A stretch of DNA of 64,000 bases from Heliopora coerulea (GCA_030142905.1 JASJOG010000034.1:740501-804500), one strand, 5' to 3'; counted from the stretch's first letter, positions 20,235-33,030 are shown. A program made the numbers and translations. The notes: a model not told the origin generated them from the sequence alone.

Positions 20235-23200
20235 ATGAAGCAGGTGAGTAGAAATCTTAAAATAATATTAAAATAATGGTTCTTTGAAGACTTTCCCAAT
20301 ATAAGTAAAATCGACGATGTCCCTAAATTTGTAAAACTCATAGCTAAGTTAAAGGAGTATTCTTTATTCTAATCATTTTCTAAACGGGTTTTCCACAGGC
20401 TTTAGACGTGAGAGCCGTAATGGTGTTCACAACTACCAACCAATGATTACGGAATACCAGGAGTTTATTTAAGCATTATAAGCTTTTAATGAAAGAAGAT
20501 TAGACTTTATTATAAGCAAGTTTACGTACTTAATCCTTTTAGCTATAAATCACAGCTCAAGTCCGTTATTACTGCATTTATCCAACTAATCTAAGGAACA
20601 GAAATATAGGTTAAAAGATAATATTAAAGAATAATTTTATGGACAAGGAATATAACATTTTATTAATAACAGGCTGATCGTCGTCTTATTTTCTTGTTTC
20701 AGATTTCAACTTACCCAAACTGGCTATTTTTGTTAATGTTCTTATGTGTTTCGCAATGGCAAACAACTACTGCCCGACCGGTGTGCGAAAGTTCTGTAAG
20801 TAAAATTCATTTCATAGCTTACACTACCGTCTTATCCTGCCTAAAGTAAAACAAATACAGCAGACTACCATTAAACTGAGCAGGAATAGCACTATGAAGT
20901 CCGTAATACACCGCGAGAGATTTCTGAAATTATAGTTTTACAATTAGCTTGATTTCTAAATATAGTTTCGTAATTCGTTTTTAATAATACATTCGTATAT
21001 CTTAGTGACAACTAGTTTCGACTTTGCATTACATATTCTTATCTAATATGCGATCTTTCAATCAGTGAAATAAAGACTAACGGAATTGAATCGAACAATA
21101 AGATATGATCCTTGTTTTGTTAGCGTCCCCGTATGTCCACGAGAGAATACCTCTACAAATATGGCTACCTCAGTAAGATGAGTGATGCAAAGAACCGAGT
21201 AATGAGAAAAAAGGCCCTCATGAAATTCCAGGAGTTTTTTAATATCACCATTACTGGTAGAGCGGATAGAATGACAAAGAAGATGTCGGTAGGAAGGTGT
21301 GGCATGAAGGACTTCAAAGCCACAATGGTTACACGAACTGGCACTTCAAGCTACGGTGAAATGCGAAGGCGGAGAAGTAACACCTTATATGGAAGTGAAT
21401 GGGATAAAAAGGTAGAAATGACAGTAAGCCATGGAGAGCCTTTAATGAATCTTCGTCGACTTTGACGAGTTGAAGAGTTTATACTGAGCTTTCGACCTGA
21501 TCCAGGCCTTAATCAAAGCAATCGCGCTGATTGGATCACAGCCATTTCACTGATTAGATCAGAGGAACTAACACGATTTCGTGGCATTGCTCTGATGAAA
21601 AACGGAGTTGACACGTCGAGAGCACAGCACAAAATAATTTACGTCGTGTATCCACAAAACTATTGCTTGTTATTTGAATTATCATTTTCCCAACCTTCAA
21701 AGAATTGAAAATATTATCTGCAACTATCTTCTTTTTAATAATCTAACGTATTTCATCAGTCCACCATATCGGCCTACCAAAAACTTAACCAGAAAACAAG
21801 TAAGAGAAACTGTATGAAATTCCTTCGCATTGTGGTCAAACGTCACACCTTTAACTTTCACAGAAGTGTACACCAATAAAGCTGACATCATTCTAAAGTT
21901 TGCGATTGCAAGCCATGGTCACTATTATCCGTTTGACGGACCTGGAGGTACATTTGCTCATGCATTTCCACCTAGTAAGGTACTCGTCAAAGGTAAGATC
22001 AAAATAATACTTAACCACCATGAACATAGTCAAAGCTGCTCAGAGATAAAATAGTTTTGAACGCAACGTTAAGAATGAGAGCATTTTGACATACAATCCT
22101 TCAGACAAGGCTCCCGATAATAACATAGACGAGTGACCGTCTGGGGATGGGTGGAATGTCAGTATCACCTTTCCTCCATTACGTCATGGTGACGGTGGCC
22201 TATCACCCGAAGCACGGTTCCATGTTACTGGCATATAACGTCATTACAAACTTGACGAGAGAATACAGTTGAGTAATGTTTAAAAAACGAGCAGGAGTGC
22301 TGTATGGGATATAAAACACGAGGCGACAGTCGAGTGTTTTGGGTCCGATAAAGCACGAACTGTGAGTTTTTTGAACGGCTTATAAAACGAAACATTTTAT
22401 ACGCTAATTCCTTACGTAAGTTTGGCAATTTCTGTTTTCTAAGGCGAAAAATATTGAAGAAAATTTGAAGAGAAATTCAGGATAAAGTCACACGTGTCTT
22501 TATCACATATAAAGACACGACACGGTTATGATTTTTTTTTGTATTTTCCTCTTGAATTATTAATGAGTTTTTAAATATTATGATCAATACACGACCAATT
22601 AGGACTGTTTTCCACACAGGCAGTCAATCTTCCAAATAAGCAGACCAGTCCAATTTTGTAATCCCCGCTTATCGTCTAACCCCTCAACACATAAGGGGTT
22701 TGGTCACGGTCAGGAACTCAGAAACACTTTCCTCTTTTTTTTTACATTACTCAGGCGGTTTAGAAGATGATATCCACTTCGATGATGACGAGTTTCTGGT
22801 TGTGGGGCCAACAAGGGATGACACCACAGTGGACTTTTTCTGGCTTACATTACATGAGATTGGTCACTCACTTGGACTGCATCATTCCGATTTAACTGAC
22901 GCTGTTATGAACCCAATGAGGAAGGTGATCACCAAACTTCACGAAGATTACATTAAAGGAATAACAATGCTTTACGGTAACAATTGCAACAATATATTGT
23001 TACAATTGCAAGAGTACCTCGATTTGCTAAACGCTTGTCTTAGCTTTGGTAACAGTAATTGCAACGTATTTTCCAATTGCAAATTTCGCTGCAGTAATTG
23101 CAACGGTGGTTAGTTGTAAGAATTGAAACAACGGTGTTACGCTATTGTTAAGAAAGTGGTAGTAATTACAACGTTATTCAACGAAAACACGCCATCGTGT

Positions 23201-23890
23201 TACGGCAAAAACTAATGTGATAAGGGCGTTGGTTTTAGAACAGGACACGGAGTTATCTGAGAATATCAAGTTTGTGTTGGTTGAATCATTAGTCACGTAA
23301 ACCCTGCTAGTTCTCAGTATATCTAGTACATTCAACTACGAGAAATTTGAAGTGTTTAAGTGGCACATTTTCAGTTTAGCTTATTTTACTAGCTCGGTTC
23401 CTTTATATCCAATTACTTTTGAGTATAATTTCGTGGAATTATTTAGAGGGCAAGCCCCACAATCTATCAGATGCGAATTTACTTTGTCGTGAAAATGGAC
23501 GTGAAAATGGTTTCATCATTAAAACCCTGGGTTTTATGAGAACAAATTTCAAGCCGCATTATTACTTAAATTTTTAATTGTATTATAAAACAAACGAGTC
23601 ATCTTGACCCTTACGCGTCAGGAATGCCTGTTGTAAAGCCAACAAAATCAATTAATCCATATGCGAGGGGACATGCCTGTCGACAGACGTCGTTTGATGC
23701 AGTGGTTTATGAACCCGGCACGAGAATAATTATAACTTACTTCTTCAAAGACAATTACTTCTGGGAATGTGATGACGGAGGTAAAGTTTCGTATACAAAA
23801 TCAATCAGTTACGAATGCAAAACCCTGGAAAGCAATGTCGATGCAGCCTATACCAGACTGGATGGAAGAATCGTCTTCTTCTTATTTGCT
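20235..23890 (+). pseudogene. MMP-beta1: second, diverged matrix metalloproteinase, damaged
   Basis: Exons: 20235-20243 (MKQ), 20703-20795 (signal peptide, NWLFLLMFLCVSQW), 21124-21411 (propeptide with cysteine switch GRCGMKD and furin-type RRRR), about 21743-21992 (catalytic N-terminus), 22755-22976 (zinc site HEIGHSLGLHH and Met-turn AVMNPM) and about 23622-23890 (hinge and hemopexin blade 1). Three defects are visible. TGA at 21815-21817 interrupts the catalytic exon before NSFALWSNV. No AG acceptor precedes that exon's expected start (LTYFIS); the nearest AG (21758-21759) leads into another frame. No exon for hemopexin blades 2-4 follows. Zinc ligands and Met-turn are intact, so the decay may be recent. 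A readthrough or alternatively spliced short MMP cannot be excluded. Confidence 0.7.
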
Positions 23891-24802
23891 TTTTAGTTGG
23901 AGGATGGCACTGGCGCTCTAGTTTTGCCTGATTTCCCAATGTCCCATCATAGTATTAACGACAGATAGGCAGGAAACCGGTCAAACTGATCAATCATATG
24001 GAGCAATTTGGTAGTTCGGGGTTAATGGACGGCTGTTGACAGGTTGCAATACTACAGGAAGTCGGGGGTCAAAAGTAACGACCTCAAACAATGTTTCACT
24101 CATTGTTTTCAGCCAACCATGGAACCATGAACATTTTCAGAAGAGGAACGTTAATTATCAGTACTTTGGTAGTTCTGGTGTTAACCAAAATCAGTCGTTC
24201 AAATGATTACCCTAATCCTTGACTACCAAAAATTTCGTAAACCAGGTTGTTGCGTAACAAACCTCTGGTGAATCCTTTAAGGTTCTGTGGTGTGAAATTT
24301 GAGCTCAACCAGTCAAGAAGAATAAGTCGGACTCAAACGAGAGATTACTGGTTTTAACCGGATTAGCGCTAATCCTTCTATGAACATCTGGGGCCTGGGG
24401 TCGGCTGTTCAAAGCTATACTTGATCCTTTGATGACCGATTATTTTTGAGATCTTTCAAGGACAACTTTCCGAGTATGTATCAAAATGTAACGTACCTAG
24501 GGACTTAGAGCCCACGTGCGGGTGAACTGGCGTGGGTGGGACGGTGCAGAGGCTCTGCTCCCGTGAACTCGCTGTTCCCTTGAGGGGGGTAGGGGGAGAG
24601 GGTGAGGGGGTAAGGGGGGTCCTTTTGCTAGTTTGTTTTGGTTTCCTATTGACAATGATATAACTATCAATTTGAAATTGTGCGTTTTCGTAAACGACCC
24701 GATTGGCTGCCGAAGAGTTAAATTTAGCTTGTTAATCAAGTAGAAGTGTACTCACCCCACCCAGTAAGTTTTGATGTCGATGAATATGCTGTTTCTTTCC
24801 AG
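23891..24802. other. Intergenic DNA between MMP-beta1 and MMP-alpha2, with G-rich tract
   Basis: No gene is visible. The stretch should contain the promoter and first exon of MMP-alpha2. A possible first exon ends at the donor CCCACCCAG|TAAG or CCA|GTAAGT near 24763, but no upstream ATG in the right frame was found. The G-rich tract at 24583-24620 is described separately. Confidence 0.4.
24583..24620 (+). promoter_or_regulatory. G-quadruplex-forming tract upstream of MMP-alpha2
   Basis: Several runs of five to six G separated by one to a few bases (GGGGGGTAGGGGGAGAGGGT, then GAGGGGGTAAGGGGGG) exceed the usual four-run G-quadruplex pattern. It lies about 180-220 bp before the signal-peptide exon of MMP-alpha2. 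Whether it regulates that gene is inference. Confidence 0.4.
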
Positions 24803-26897
24803 GTATTTGCGATTTTGCTGACGTTGCTTTGCTTTTGGAAATTAAGACGTTGTCATGGGGACGACATTAAAGTAAGTAAATACCAAGGTTCTTGCCATCC
24901 TATCCTCATCATGTTGCCGTCGCAATCTTTACCAAGTAATCAAGTGATGAGGGTTGTATGTTTCAAGAGAGCACAAAGGCTAAATATGGAAATGACCTGT
25001 CAACAAAAATATATTTCCGTGTGTATAATGTGATGAATTGTATCTGTGAAGATAAGAACGTCATAAAAGGTGACACACTCTCTTATGTACGCAACTGCAT
25101 ATTTCATTTTCTTTACAGCCTTACAAGTATCTGCATAAGTATGGATACATCAGTTCAATGTCTGAACTGGGATCCAATGCAAATGGCGTGAGGAAAGCAA
25201 TCGAAAAATTCCAGAGGTACGCCCAAATTCCAGTAACTGGCAAAATGGACGACGCCACAAAAGCGAAACTTACTGGTCCACGGTGTGGAGCTAAAGATAC
25301 TGAGCCAACGAACATCGTCCAGGGAGTGGCGATGTCATTCCGTGACATGCGCAGAAGGAAACGTTATGTACAACAAGGATCGACTTGGAAGAAAACGGTA
25401 ATGTTAACAGAAACTAGTTTCCATGGTTGGAAATTGAAGGGTAAATGTAGGGGGAGGAGGGTCGTCCAAAACTAAAATGGCCGATCCATCTGTGCTCCCA
25501 GAAAAGGGCGCGGTCCGGGATTTCTCTCTCGTACCAGTATTTATATGCAGACGTCCGACAGCTAGAGCTCCATCGAGTCATGAGATCAATTATTAATACA
25601 CGCTCCTTTCATGAAAGTGCGGATCTTGTCATGAGGTGGGAAAAACACGTGAATCGATTTTGAAAATTGGGAGGATCTCACCCCTCTTCGTCACAAAACA
25701 TGAAACACAACGATAAATCCCTCGTAGTGATATTCACGAAAGCAGGCAGGTATTCAATCAGTCATGGACATGTTGGCAAAAAACCATTCTCAGAACACGA
25801 ATAAGTAACATTTCTTTCTCCTCCGTCTCTTAGATGTTGACGTACAGTGTGGTTGGCTACACAAGACCATGGCAAAAGATTACGACCAGCGATGTACAAA
25901 GGACGTTGGACACAGCCTTTAAAACGTGGCAAGCGGCGACTACCCTAACTTTTAAAAATCTGGGCTACAATAATCTTGAAGCTGATATTGTAATAAAGTT
26001 TTCCAGAGGTTCTCACCAGGACCCCTACCCGTTTGACGGCGGAGGTGGCACCCTTGCCCATGGCTTTTACCCAGGTTCTAATCAAGGTATTTGTTTGTAT
26101 ACATAAAGACTTATCATAATACTTTTGAAGTAATTTAAAAAATGACAGAACGCTTTTAAGTTTATTTTTTATTTTGCGACATGTTTCGAAGAATCAATCT
26201 CGTTCATCAGGCTGCTCATACTATGGCAGTTGGTGTATGTTTGCATGTATATTTGTGTTGTGAGGCTTGTATGCATGATATAGCACGTCAGTTTTGACGA
26301 AAGCTTTCCGAACACGAATAGATTGTTCCTCCAAAACATGTCAAAAATAACAAACTTAAATGTGTTGTGTTATTTATAAAATTATTATGCCAGTTTATTA
26401 TCACCAGACTTTTGAAGGAACTTTAACGGTAAAGTGGAAGTAGAAGACGTCGAAAAGCTAGAAAGGCTTAGCTCTTTCCAGTCCACAGGCTTCGCTTTTG
26501 CGAGTAAAATTGCCTGACGAAAGCCATAGTAAATGAAGTTGGCATTAGCCGCTCAAAAATAAAGAATGATCCATTTGGACTGGAAAAAGTTAAAGAGAGC
26601 GAGAAGGTAACTGAAGGTAAAACTGAAGGTAAATGAGGAAAGAAATGGCCTGATTGGAGAAGTGGCAATGGTGTTACAGAAAGCAAATAGACGAGAAAGA
26701 AAAAGGGAAGAGCACTCTTGAAAATGGGACATTGAAACTGAAAACTAATGGTCCCAGGGAAAGCAAGACGGCAGCCGAGAAAAGGAGGTGGTATAAGAGA
26801 AAAAATGAAGTTTGTGCTGCAGAAAGATGAAATAGTTCTAAAGAAAACAAGATCGTATTCGAGAAAATGAGATCATGCTGGGGAAAAAACAGATTAC

Positions 26898-27243
26898 CGT
26901 ATTTACTTGAATAAGCGCCGCACATGAGACCTAAATTATTAAAATAAACGCCGCATTCCACAAGAATGCGTCGCTTATTCGCAATGATGTTGAAGAAGCT
27001 AGTCCCCGGATGCAGATGCTTGACCTCGATAAGATTTAAATCCGATCGTGGAGAAGATAGTGACATTAATAGCAACGATACTTTTTTGGTCTAGTTGTTT
27101 TCGTTATTAGAAATAAAAAGGAACTGTTTTATCCAGAATCGCTCCTTTCGATTAGTTTTAGCAAGTGCCGCCCTCGAATAAGCGCCACACCAAAAAAGTC
27201 GTAAAATTTAATGAGCACCGCAGCGTTTATTCGAGTAAATACG
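26898..27243. mobile_element. MITE with inverted ends (unit 2, uninterrupted copy)
   Basis: Left end CGTATTTACTTGAATAAGCG and right end GTTTATTCGAGTAAATACG are inverted. At about 346 bp this is the intact form of the element at 1081-1820, in the same intron of the alpha gene. Confidence 0.6.
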
Positions 27244-27254
27244 ATAGACTAAAA

Positions 27255-27800
27255 AAGGGAGATGGTACTGGATATTGGCAAACTGTGCTCGAGAGAGCGG
27301 GATGATGTTTGAGAAATCGAAATGGTGTTAGACATAGGGAGATGTTAGAGAAAGGGAGATGGTGTTGGGGAAAACAGGGTAGGGTTTGGTAAAACTAGGT
27401 GGTGTTTAGGAAAACAAGATGGTGTAAAAAAATTAGACGGTTTTAGAGAAAAGAGGTTGTGCTGGAGATAAGATGTACTACAAGGGACAACGAGGTTAGG
27501 TTTGAGAAACCAAGACGGTTCTCGAAAAAGAGATGGCGCTTAAAAAAATAGTGATGACAGATAAAATGGGGGAAAGCAATGTTTGAGAAAAAGAGAGGTT
27601 GCTCGAGAAAAGGCAAAGGTGTTAGTCAAAACAACGGATGTTAGGAAAAATGGAAGAACGGTTGAGAAAACTAAAGCGGGGTGTTGAAAACGAGAGACTA
27701 TTTGGAAAAATAACAAAGTGCTCGAGAAGAGGAGATGGTTATAAAAAAACCGGAAAGTACACAATAGTTTACGGAAAAAAGAAAACATGAGAGAGCCGCA
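27255..27800. repeat. Degenerate purine-rich minisatellite in MMP-alpha2 intron
   Basis: This is the copy of the GAGATGGTGTTAGAGAAAA-like tract of unit 1, nearly unchanged in length and sequence. The near-identity suggests a recent duplication rather than independent repeat turnover. Confidence 0.55.
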
Positions 27801-29343
27801 AAAGGTGGTGGTTGGATCACTTTTGTTTTGACGAAAACATTGTGTGAGATCACATTGATGAAAATTCTGGGAAGGTTTATGCACATGGCCATTTTTAAAA
27901 ACTTTTTCAGGTTTGTCTGGAGACATTCACTTCGACGACGATGAAATATGGACATTAAATGGGGAAACTCGCACGACGGATTTTCTTTGGACGACCTTAC
28001 ACGAAATAGGTCATGCTCTTGGCCTTGAGCATTCTGAGAGGCGCGAAGCGATCATGTGGCCGTGGTACGAAGGGTATCAGTCAAACTTTAAATTGAGGAA
28101 AGACGACGTTGATGGCATCCAGAGCATTTACGGTAAGGTCGTGCAACTTTCCGAAGTTATTTCCTTTGGTGGTTTGATGATGGAGTGTATGAAGAGAACT
28201 GACTGCACCGACTATAGCTTACTGATCATACTAAATCTTGTTTACTACAAATTAGTAGCATTTTTGCGTAATAAATGTTTTTGGTGCTCCAAATTCAGCT
28301 GACTCCTTGACAACCCTCATACGTTGTGAGAACTCCGGCCCTTACTTGCTGTTTGTCCTGAGAATACCACCAATCGGAGTGAGCAAACCGCCAATTCCAT
28401 ACCAATTAAAAGGGTGCTTTCCTCAGACAAACTAGCATGAAAAGCATCTACTTACAGTAAGCGCTCACCTGACCAAGTCTCCAAAATGTTTTCGCTCACT
28501 TCAGCTGTTTCATAGAAATTTCAATCTCGAAATATAATTTTCTAGAACTGAAAAAGACATGTTAATTTTCTACATGGCCTGAACAAACGTTTTCGTGAAC
28601 AAAAAGCGACATGCAATCGAGGCATGGTTAGACCGGGCAAAAATTGTCACAGAAATGCATTCAGTTTTCTTAGCATCGAAATACATCATAAACAAAGAAA
28701 CTAAAAGTCTAGAAAATATCAGGGGAAAGGTCACGGATCAACCTGGTCTTGCAATTCACCCAGAAAGGCTCCATCTGCTGGATGAAAGTTACACTTCAAC
28801 TTCACTTTTAGCAAGTGTTACACACTCTTTGAAATTTCTCTGAAATCTATTAAAATAACATTTGAGTAGTATGACTTTCCACGTCAGTTCTGAGTCATCT
28901 AGACTTAAACATGTTAAAAACTTGACATTTATGGTATTTTCGTTTATTTTGGGCGTAAATAACTCAAAATGGGCTTGGAAAACGGTACATTATACCTAAA
29001 TCTCCTTCGTATTGCAGTTTGTGAACTTTCAAACGATATGGAAAATATTGCTAACACGATATTAAAATTTCAGTTTTCTGGGCGATAAAGCTATTCAGGG
29101 TAAATTGCAAGAAAGGAACAACTTGTGAACTTCATTTCTCCTGATTTTATTCTCGAGGACGTTTGCTATAGTATTCCTGAATACCCCAAGTTACTAAAAT
29201 AGCTTAAACCATTTCTGCTGCAATTTGTGCCAGGTACAATCCTTTTTTCTAATAAATGGACTGGACTACTTCATCTCTGCAGGAACCTCAAGTCACTTTC
29301 TTAGTGGGACAGTAAAAACTGACCCATGTACTCTTCTATTTTA

Positions 29344-29694
29344 CACTGCAAAAAATTAAAAATCTTGCGTAGATATTTTTCTAGTTTTAAAATTAATTTT
29401 CTTGCTTTAAGAAGTTAATTCTTGATAAAAAAAGCCATGTAGATGTTTTTCTTCTTTCAACAATTTTGAGAAAATGTCTTGATTCAAGAATATTTTTCCC
29501 ATAAGTAGTCTAGATATATTTTCTTAATTAAAGAAAATATGTCTTGTTTTAAGAGATCCGGCTTTTCTTATCAAAATAAGTCGTTAAGAAAAATTATCCT
29601 GTCTAGGGGACTAGAAAACATTTCTTAATTTAAGAAATATTTTCTAAAAACAATTTTTTTTCTTCTTAAAATTTGAATTTTATTTATTGCAGTG
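29344..29694. mobile_element. AT-rich MITE with CACTGCA...TGCAGTG ends (unit 2)
   Basis: Same element and position as 3914-4262, with the same inverted ends and internal TTAAGAAA palindromes. Confidence 0.6.
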
Positions 29695-30977
29695 TGTTCT
29701 TACTATCGCCGGACGATTTGACTCGTCAAGGGAGACCTCTACTCGCGAAAGTGTTAACCTTTATAATCTGAGTGGTAATAACAATAGAACCATTTTAACA
29801 TAACTACCATTCTATATCGACTTACTTAACAGGCCAACCACCACCTCCTGTAACTACTACACAGCCACCTGACCGCAAACTAAAACGATCAACTATTTGT
29901 GCATACAGTAACTTCGATGCGGTCATGTACCACCCAGCAACTCGCACTACCTACTTCTTCAAGGCGTACTATGTGTGGACAATGGACGAAAACAAAATAG
30001 CAGGGAATCATCAGCTAATATCATCAAAATGGCCAGACTTCGAAGGCTATCTGGATGCCGCGTACACAAGAAGAGACGGTTACACAATTTTTTTTAAAGG
30101 AAACAGGTATGTAATGAACTCTTTTCACTCAAAGATTGTCGTACAACAACTCATTAAAACAAAAAAGAAATGAAAAACAAAGCAGAAAACAAGAAGAGAA
30201 CCAACTTCATGCATTTCAACTTCACTCAACCAACATCAAGAAAAACGTCAGGCATGAAAGGTCTAATGATACTCTGGAAAGTAATCAGTGTACAAGAGGC
30301 AATTGTGTCCGTTTTACATGGATGATTGAAGTGTCACGACTGTTTATTTTCTACCGACTAAAAAGGAAACTTAAAATATTCGTACCTAAGGAACATTTAT
30401 ATTTGTCGCCTTGCCGCAGCCATTAAATGTTTTTGTGAGAACAGAATAAGATTTTGAGGTTCATTCTCTTCGCAAAAATTCACAACTAATGTGAATTGTC
30501 ACCAACAATCGGAGTATGAGATAAAATAATAATCACTGAAAATACTGGCAAAAAGTAACCTGTTGGAGATAACCGCAAAATCGCCCTACTGTTGACGTCA
30601 AAACTGCAGAATAATGTCACTCAAAGCAAGATAAACGATTCTGTGTTATCTACACTTTCACAATAAAAATTCAAACCTCCCCGTAGCTGTAGAGATCCAT
30701 TCAACTCGCATTCTAGATCCCCAACTAAAAACATTTTCACGACAGCCAGCTTCTAGATAATCCTGTCCAGACCCCTTATCGGGGAGCCTCGGCACCAGAC
30801 CGGATGCAAAGCAACTAATGATACTGCGTAATAGTTTGTCTATAGCGACACAAATAAATAACACACCTTATTGTTGTCTTCTTAGATATTGGAAGTACTA
30901 TAATTTTCAGAAGATAGAAGGACCTCAATCGCTATCACGGTTCATTAGAAATATTGGAGATTACAGAGATCCAAATA

Positions 30978-32200
30978 CAGTCAACTCTCGCCTTACGGAC
31001 ACCCCGCTATTACGGACAGATAGTAAATCCCCGGCCGAAACTACTATGAAATGTATTGAAATAACTCTCGCTATTACGAACTCTCGCTATTACGGAATTG
31101 CGGACACTTCTTGCGGTCCCAAACTAACATTTGTATAGTTTTACTCTCGTTACAACGGACACCTGCTGTTTGTCAGCGGAAGTTTTTTTAATATTCTGTT
31201 CGTCATTACTTCTGTCGACAAAAATGACAGACAAAATATAAACGTGTCTTTCAATACAACCAAGATGTATGTTGCGATCTTCAAAGTTCTTCCGCTCGGT
31301 TTACATTACTTTCGAGGCTTTTCACTTTGTTATGCTATTTCAATGCTCTTGACAGACTTGCGCTTTTGTGTAGACTATGTAGTGGCTATTCCTTCGTGTT
31401 TGTCTCGCAAGGACTGCCTGGCTATATCACTGCCAGTAATGAGTTTGTCAAGTCTTGTCAAATATCTATGTTCACCATAAAACTTGTAAAGAACGGGAAT
31501 CTCTAAACCCAGGCCAGCTCATCTGTTTACCCTCTTTCCACAAATGACAGCTTCTCCTCTGTGACTTACTCTTTTCAAAAATGAAGAAACAATTTTGGAC
31601 AGTCCTAAAGAGATATGCCCCACAACTCGTCCGTTATTTTCTGTTATGGCCACAACATGTGCATCTTTGGCATTTTCCGGTTCACGTTGAAGCACGAGAG
31701 TCATGTCAATTTCAGGCTGAAATTCGTCTTTGTAAGCATGGTGGCCTCTCAACCAAGAATAAGACTTTTATTCTTCATACTTTTCTTGACTTGCCATGAA
31801 TTTGTTAGTATTTGTCAGTATTTGTCTAAAACAGATTACTAACTTCGCATAAGCCCACTGAGTTTTGTTACGTTATCGTAGCTTTACAGTGAAGGAAAAG
31901 GCAATTGACACTGATTCATGTTACAATTTGATTTTTGGTTTGGGTATATAATATTTTTTTCTCAATATGAATTTTTGATTTGTATTTTAATTTGTATTTT
32001 GTATTTATATATCACAGTAAATGTTAACTAGAAACTGAAAGAAGCTGGACATTTTAAAATAAAAAAGCAGTAACACATAATAAAGATATTTTACAGCCTG
32101 ACTATGGGTCATTTTTCTCGCACCCCGCTGTTGCGGACACTCACTATTACGGACACCAAATGACAGTCCCCAGGGTGTCCGCAATAACGAGAGTTGACTG
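30978..32200. mobile_element. pogo/Tigger-like transposon, 1223 bp, inserted in MMP-alpha2 exon
   Basis: It begins CAGTCAACTCTCG and ends CGAGAGTTGACTG, flanked by TA (30976-30977 and 32201-32202). The alpha1 and alpha3 exons give the empty site (CCAAATAAAAGG). Repeated sub-terminal CGCTATTACGGAC motifs lie in both ends, as in Tigger/pogo families. No transposase is recognisable. The minus strand carries a HIRAN-like frame (31519-31752). The element is absent from the other units, so it arrived after the duplication. Confidence 0.8.
31519..31752 (-). CDS. HIRAN-like domain reading frame inside the transposon
   Basis: The 77-aa frame (MRGHHAYKDEF..., LVLQREPENAKDAHVVAI, NGRVVGHISLGLSKI, ending VICGKRVNR) has the order seen in HIRAN domains: a small beta domain with an E-x-x-N-x-x-D segment, then a G-x-VGHI turn. 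HIRAN domains bind DNA ends in HLTF-type helicases, and stand-alone HIRAN-like frames also occur in animal repeats. Here it may be a captured exon or part of the element's parent. Expression is unknown, and a domain of this length would be complete or nearly so. Confidence 0.45.
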   Translation of the reverse strand: MRGHHAYKDEFQPEIDMTLVLQREPENAKDAHVVAITENNGRVVGHISLGLSKIVSSFLKRVSHRGEAVICGKRVNR

Positions 32201-32663
32201 TAAAAGGCTTGACAGAATTGATGCAGCTATGGTCTGGGACGGCAACGCAAAAACGTATTTCTTTAGAAAGGATCAATATTGGCGTTACAACGAACAACGA
32301 AGGGAGATAGATCGAGGATATCCAAAACCCCTTAGCCTTTGGAAGCTCGTTAAAAATCCTGTCCATGATGCTATAAGCTGGAAGAAGAGGAAAACATTCT
32401 TCTTTCATGGAAACAAAATGTATCGCTTTGACAACTCGAAGTTTAAATTGAAGTTCAAGAAAGACAAAGAGAAGCAAAAGATAAGTTACTTCATAAAAAA
32501 CTGCCGCAGTTAAACTTTGGTGATTTCGGATGACCACTTACTAGTGGAATTAGCTTTTATGTAGATCGACTTGAGTGCACTCGTATACATTTCTATCCCG
32601 CGTATATGTTATGAATTATGTAGCGTAAAAAAACTGTATATATTCTTTTTTTTCCCAACTTAT

Positions 32664-32669
32664 AATAAA
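32664..32669 (+). terminator. Polyadenylation signal AATAAA of MMP-alpha2
   Basis: Same hexamer and spacing (about 150 nt after the stop) as in MMP-alpha1. Confidence 0.45.
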
Positions 32670-33030
32670 TCGTTTGAGTTCATTCGATTTTTGCTGAAGT
32701 CTCACGTGTTTATGGTTCAGAGTTAGTGATCACCGGCGTCGAAAATGGGGCAGGGAGGTGAACTTGACCATGAATTTTTCACTAATCCACGATCAAGCTA
32801 ATCGACATTTAACTAATCGGGTATACGAAAATGTCAAGTTTTCTCGAAAGGGACTACAAACCGAAAAATAGGCACACGGTGTTTGCATGTGTCCACTGTC
32901 TGAGTTGTTGATGACATAAATAATATTAAGAAATACAGGTACCAAAATGGATCACAGTGAACTGAGTAAAAATAATTCTTTTGGTATGGTAACGGTTTAA
33001 ATAATTAAATGCCGGTGGCCTTTCGCGCAA

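Larger units (their letters stand above)
1..24700. repeat. Tandem segmental duplication, unit 1 (right boundary approximate)
   Basis: The order MMP-alpha, TPR-CHAT, MMP-beta seen here recurs from about 24,700 and in part from about 47,230. Landmarks give the offset: the TPR-CHAT start is at 11843, 37090 and 56888, and the alpha exon with the N-terminal catalytic domain starts at 16 and 25834. Similarity runs through introns and intergenic DNA, so whole genomic blocks were copied rather than cDNAs. The left boundary is outside the window. The right boundary lies somewhere between the end of MMP-beta1 (about 23,890) and the first visible exon of MMP-alpha2 (24803). Confidence 0.85.
24803..32513 (+). 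pseudogene. MMP-alpha2: matrix metalloproteinase interrupted by a transposon in the last exon
   Basis: Exons: 24803-24871 (hydrophobic signal segment VFAILLTLLCFW), 25119-25397 (propeptide, cysteine switch PRCGAKD, furin-type RRRKR), 25834-26086, 27911-28132 ([11 protein letters not shown], Met-turn AIMWPWY), 29833-30106 (proline hinge, blade 1) and 30886-30977 continuing at 32203-32513 (blades 2-4, ending NCRS). Phases are consistent and exon lengths equal those of alpha1. A 1223-bp element splits the last exon at a TA. Reading into it meets TAG at 31136-31138, which would give a protein with intact protease but half a hemopexin domain, lacking the closing cysteine. The first coding exon with the ATG was not identified. 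A truncated enzyme, or splicing out of the insert, is possible. Confidence 0.8.
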
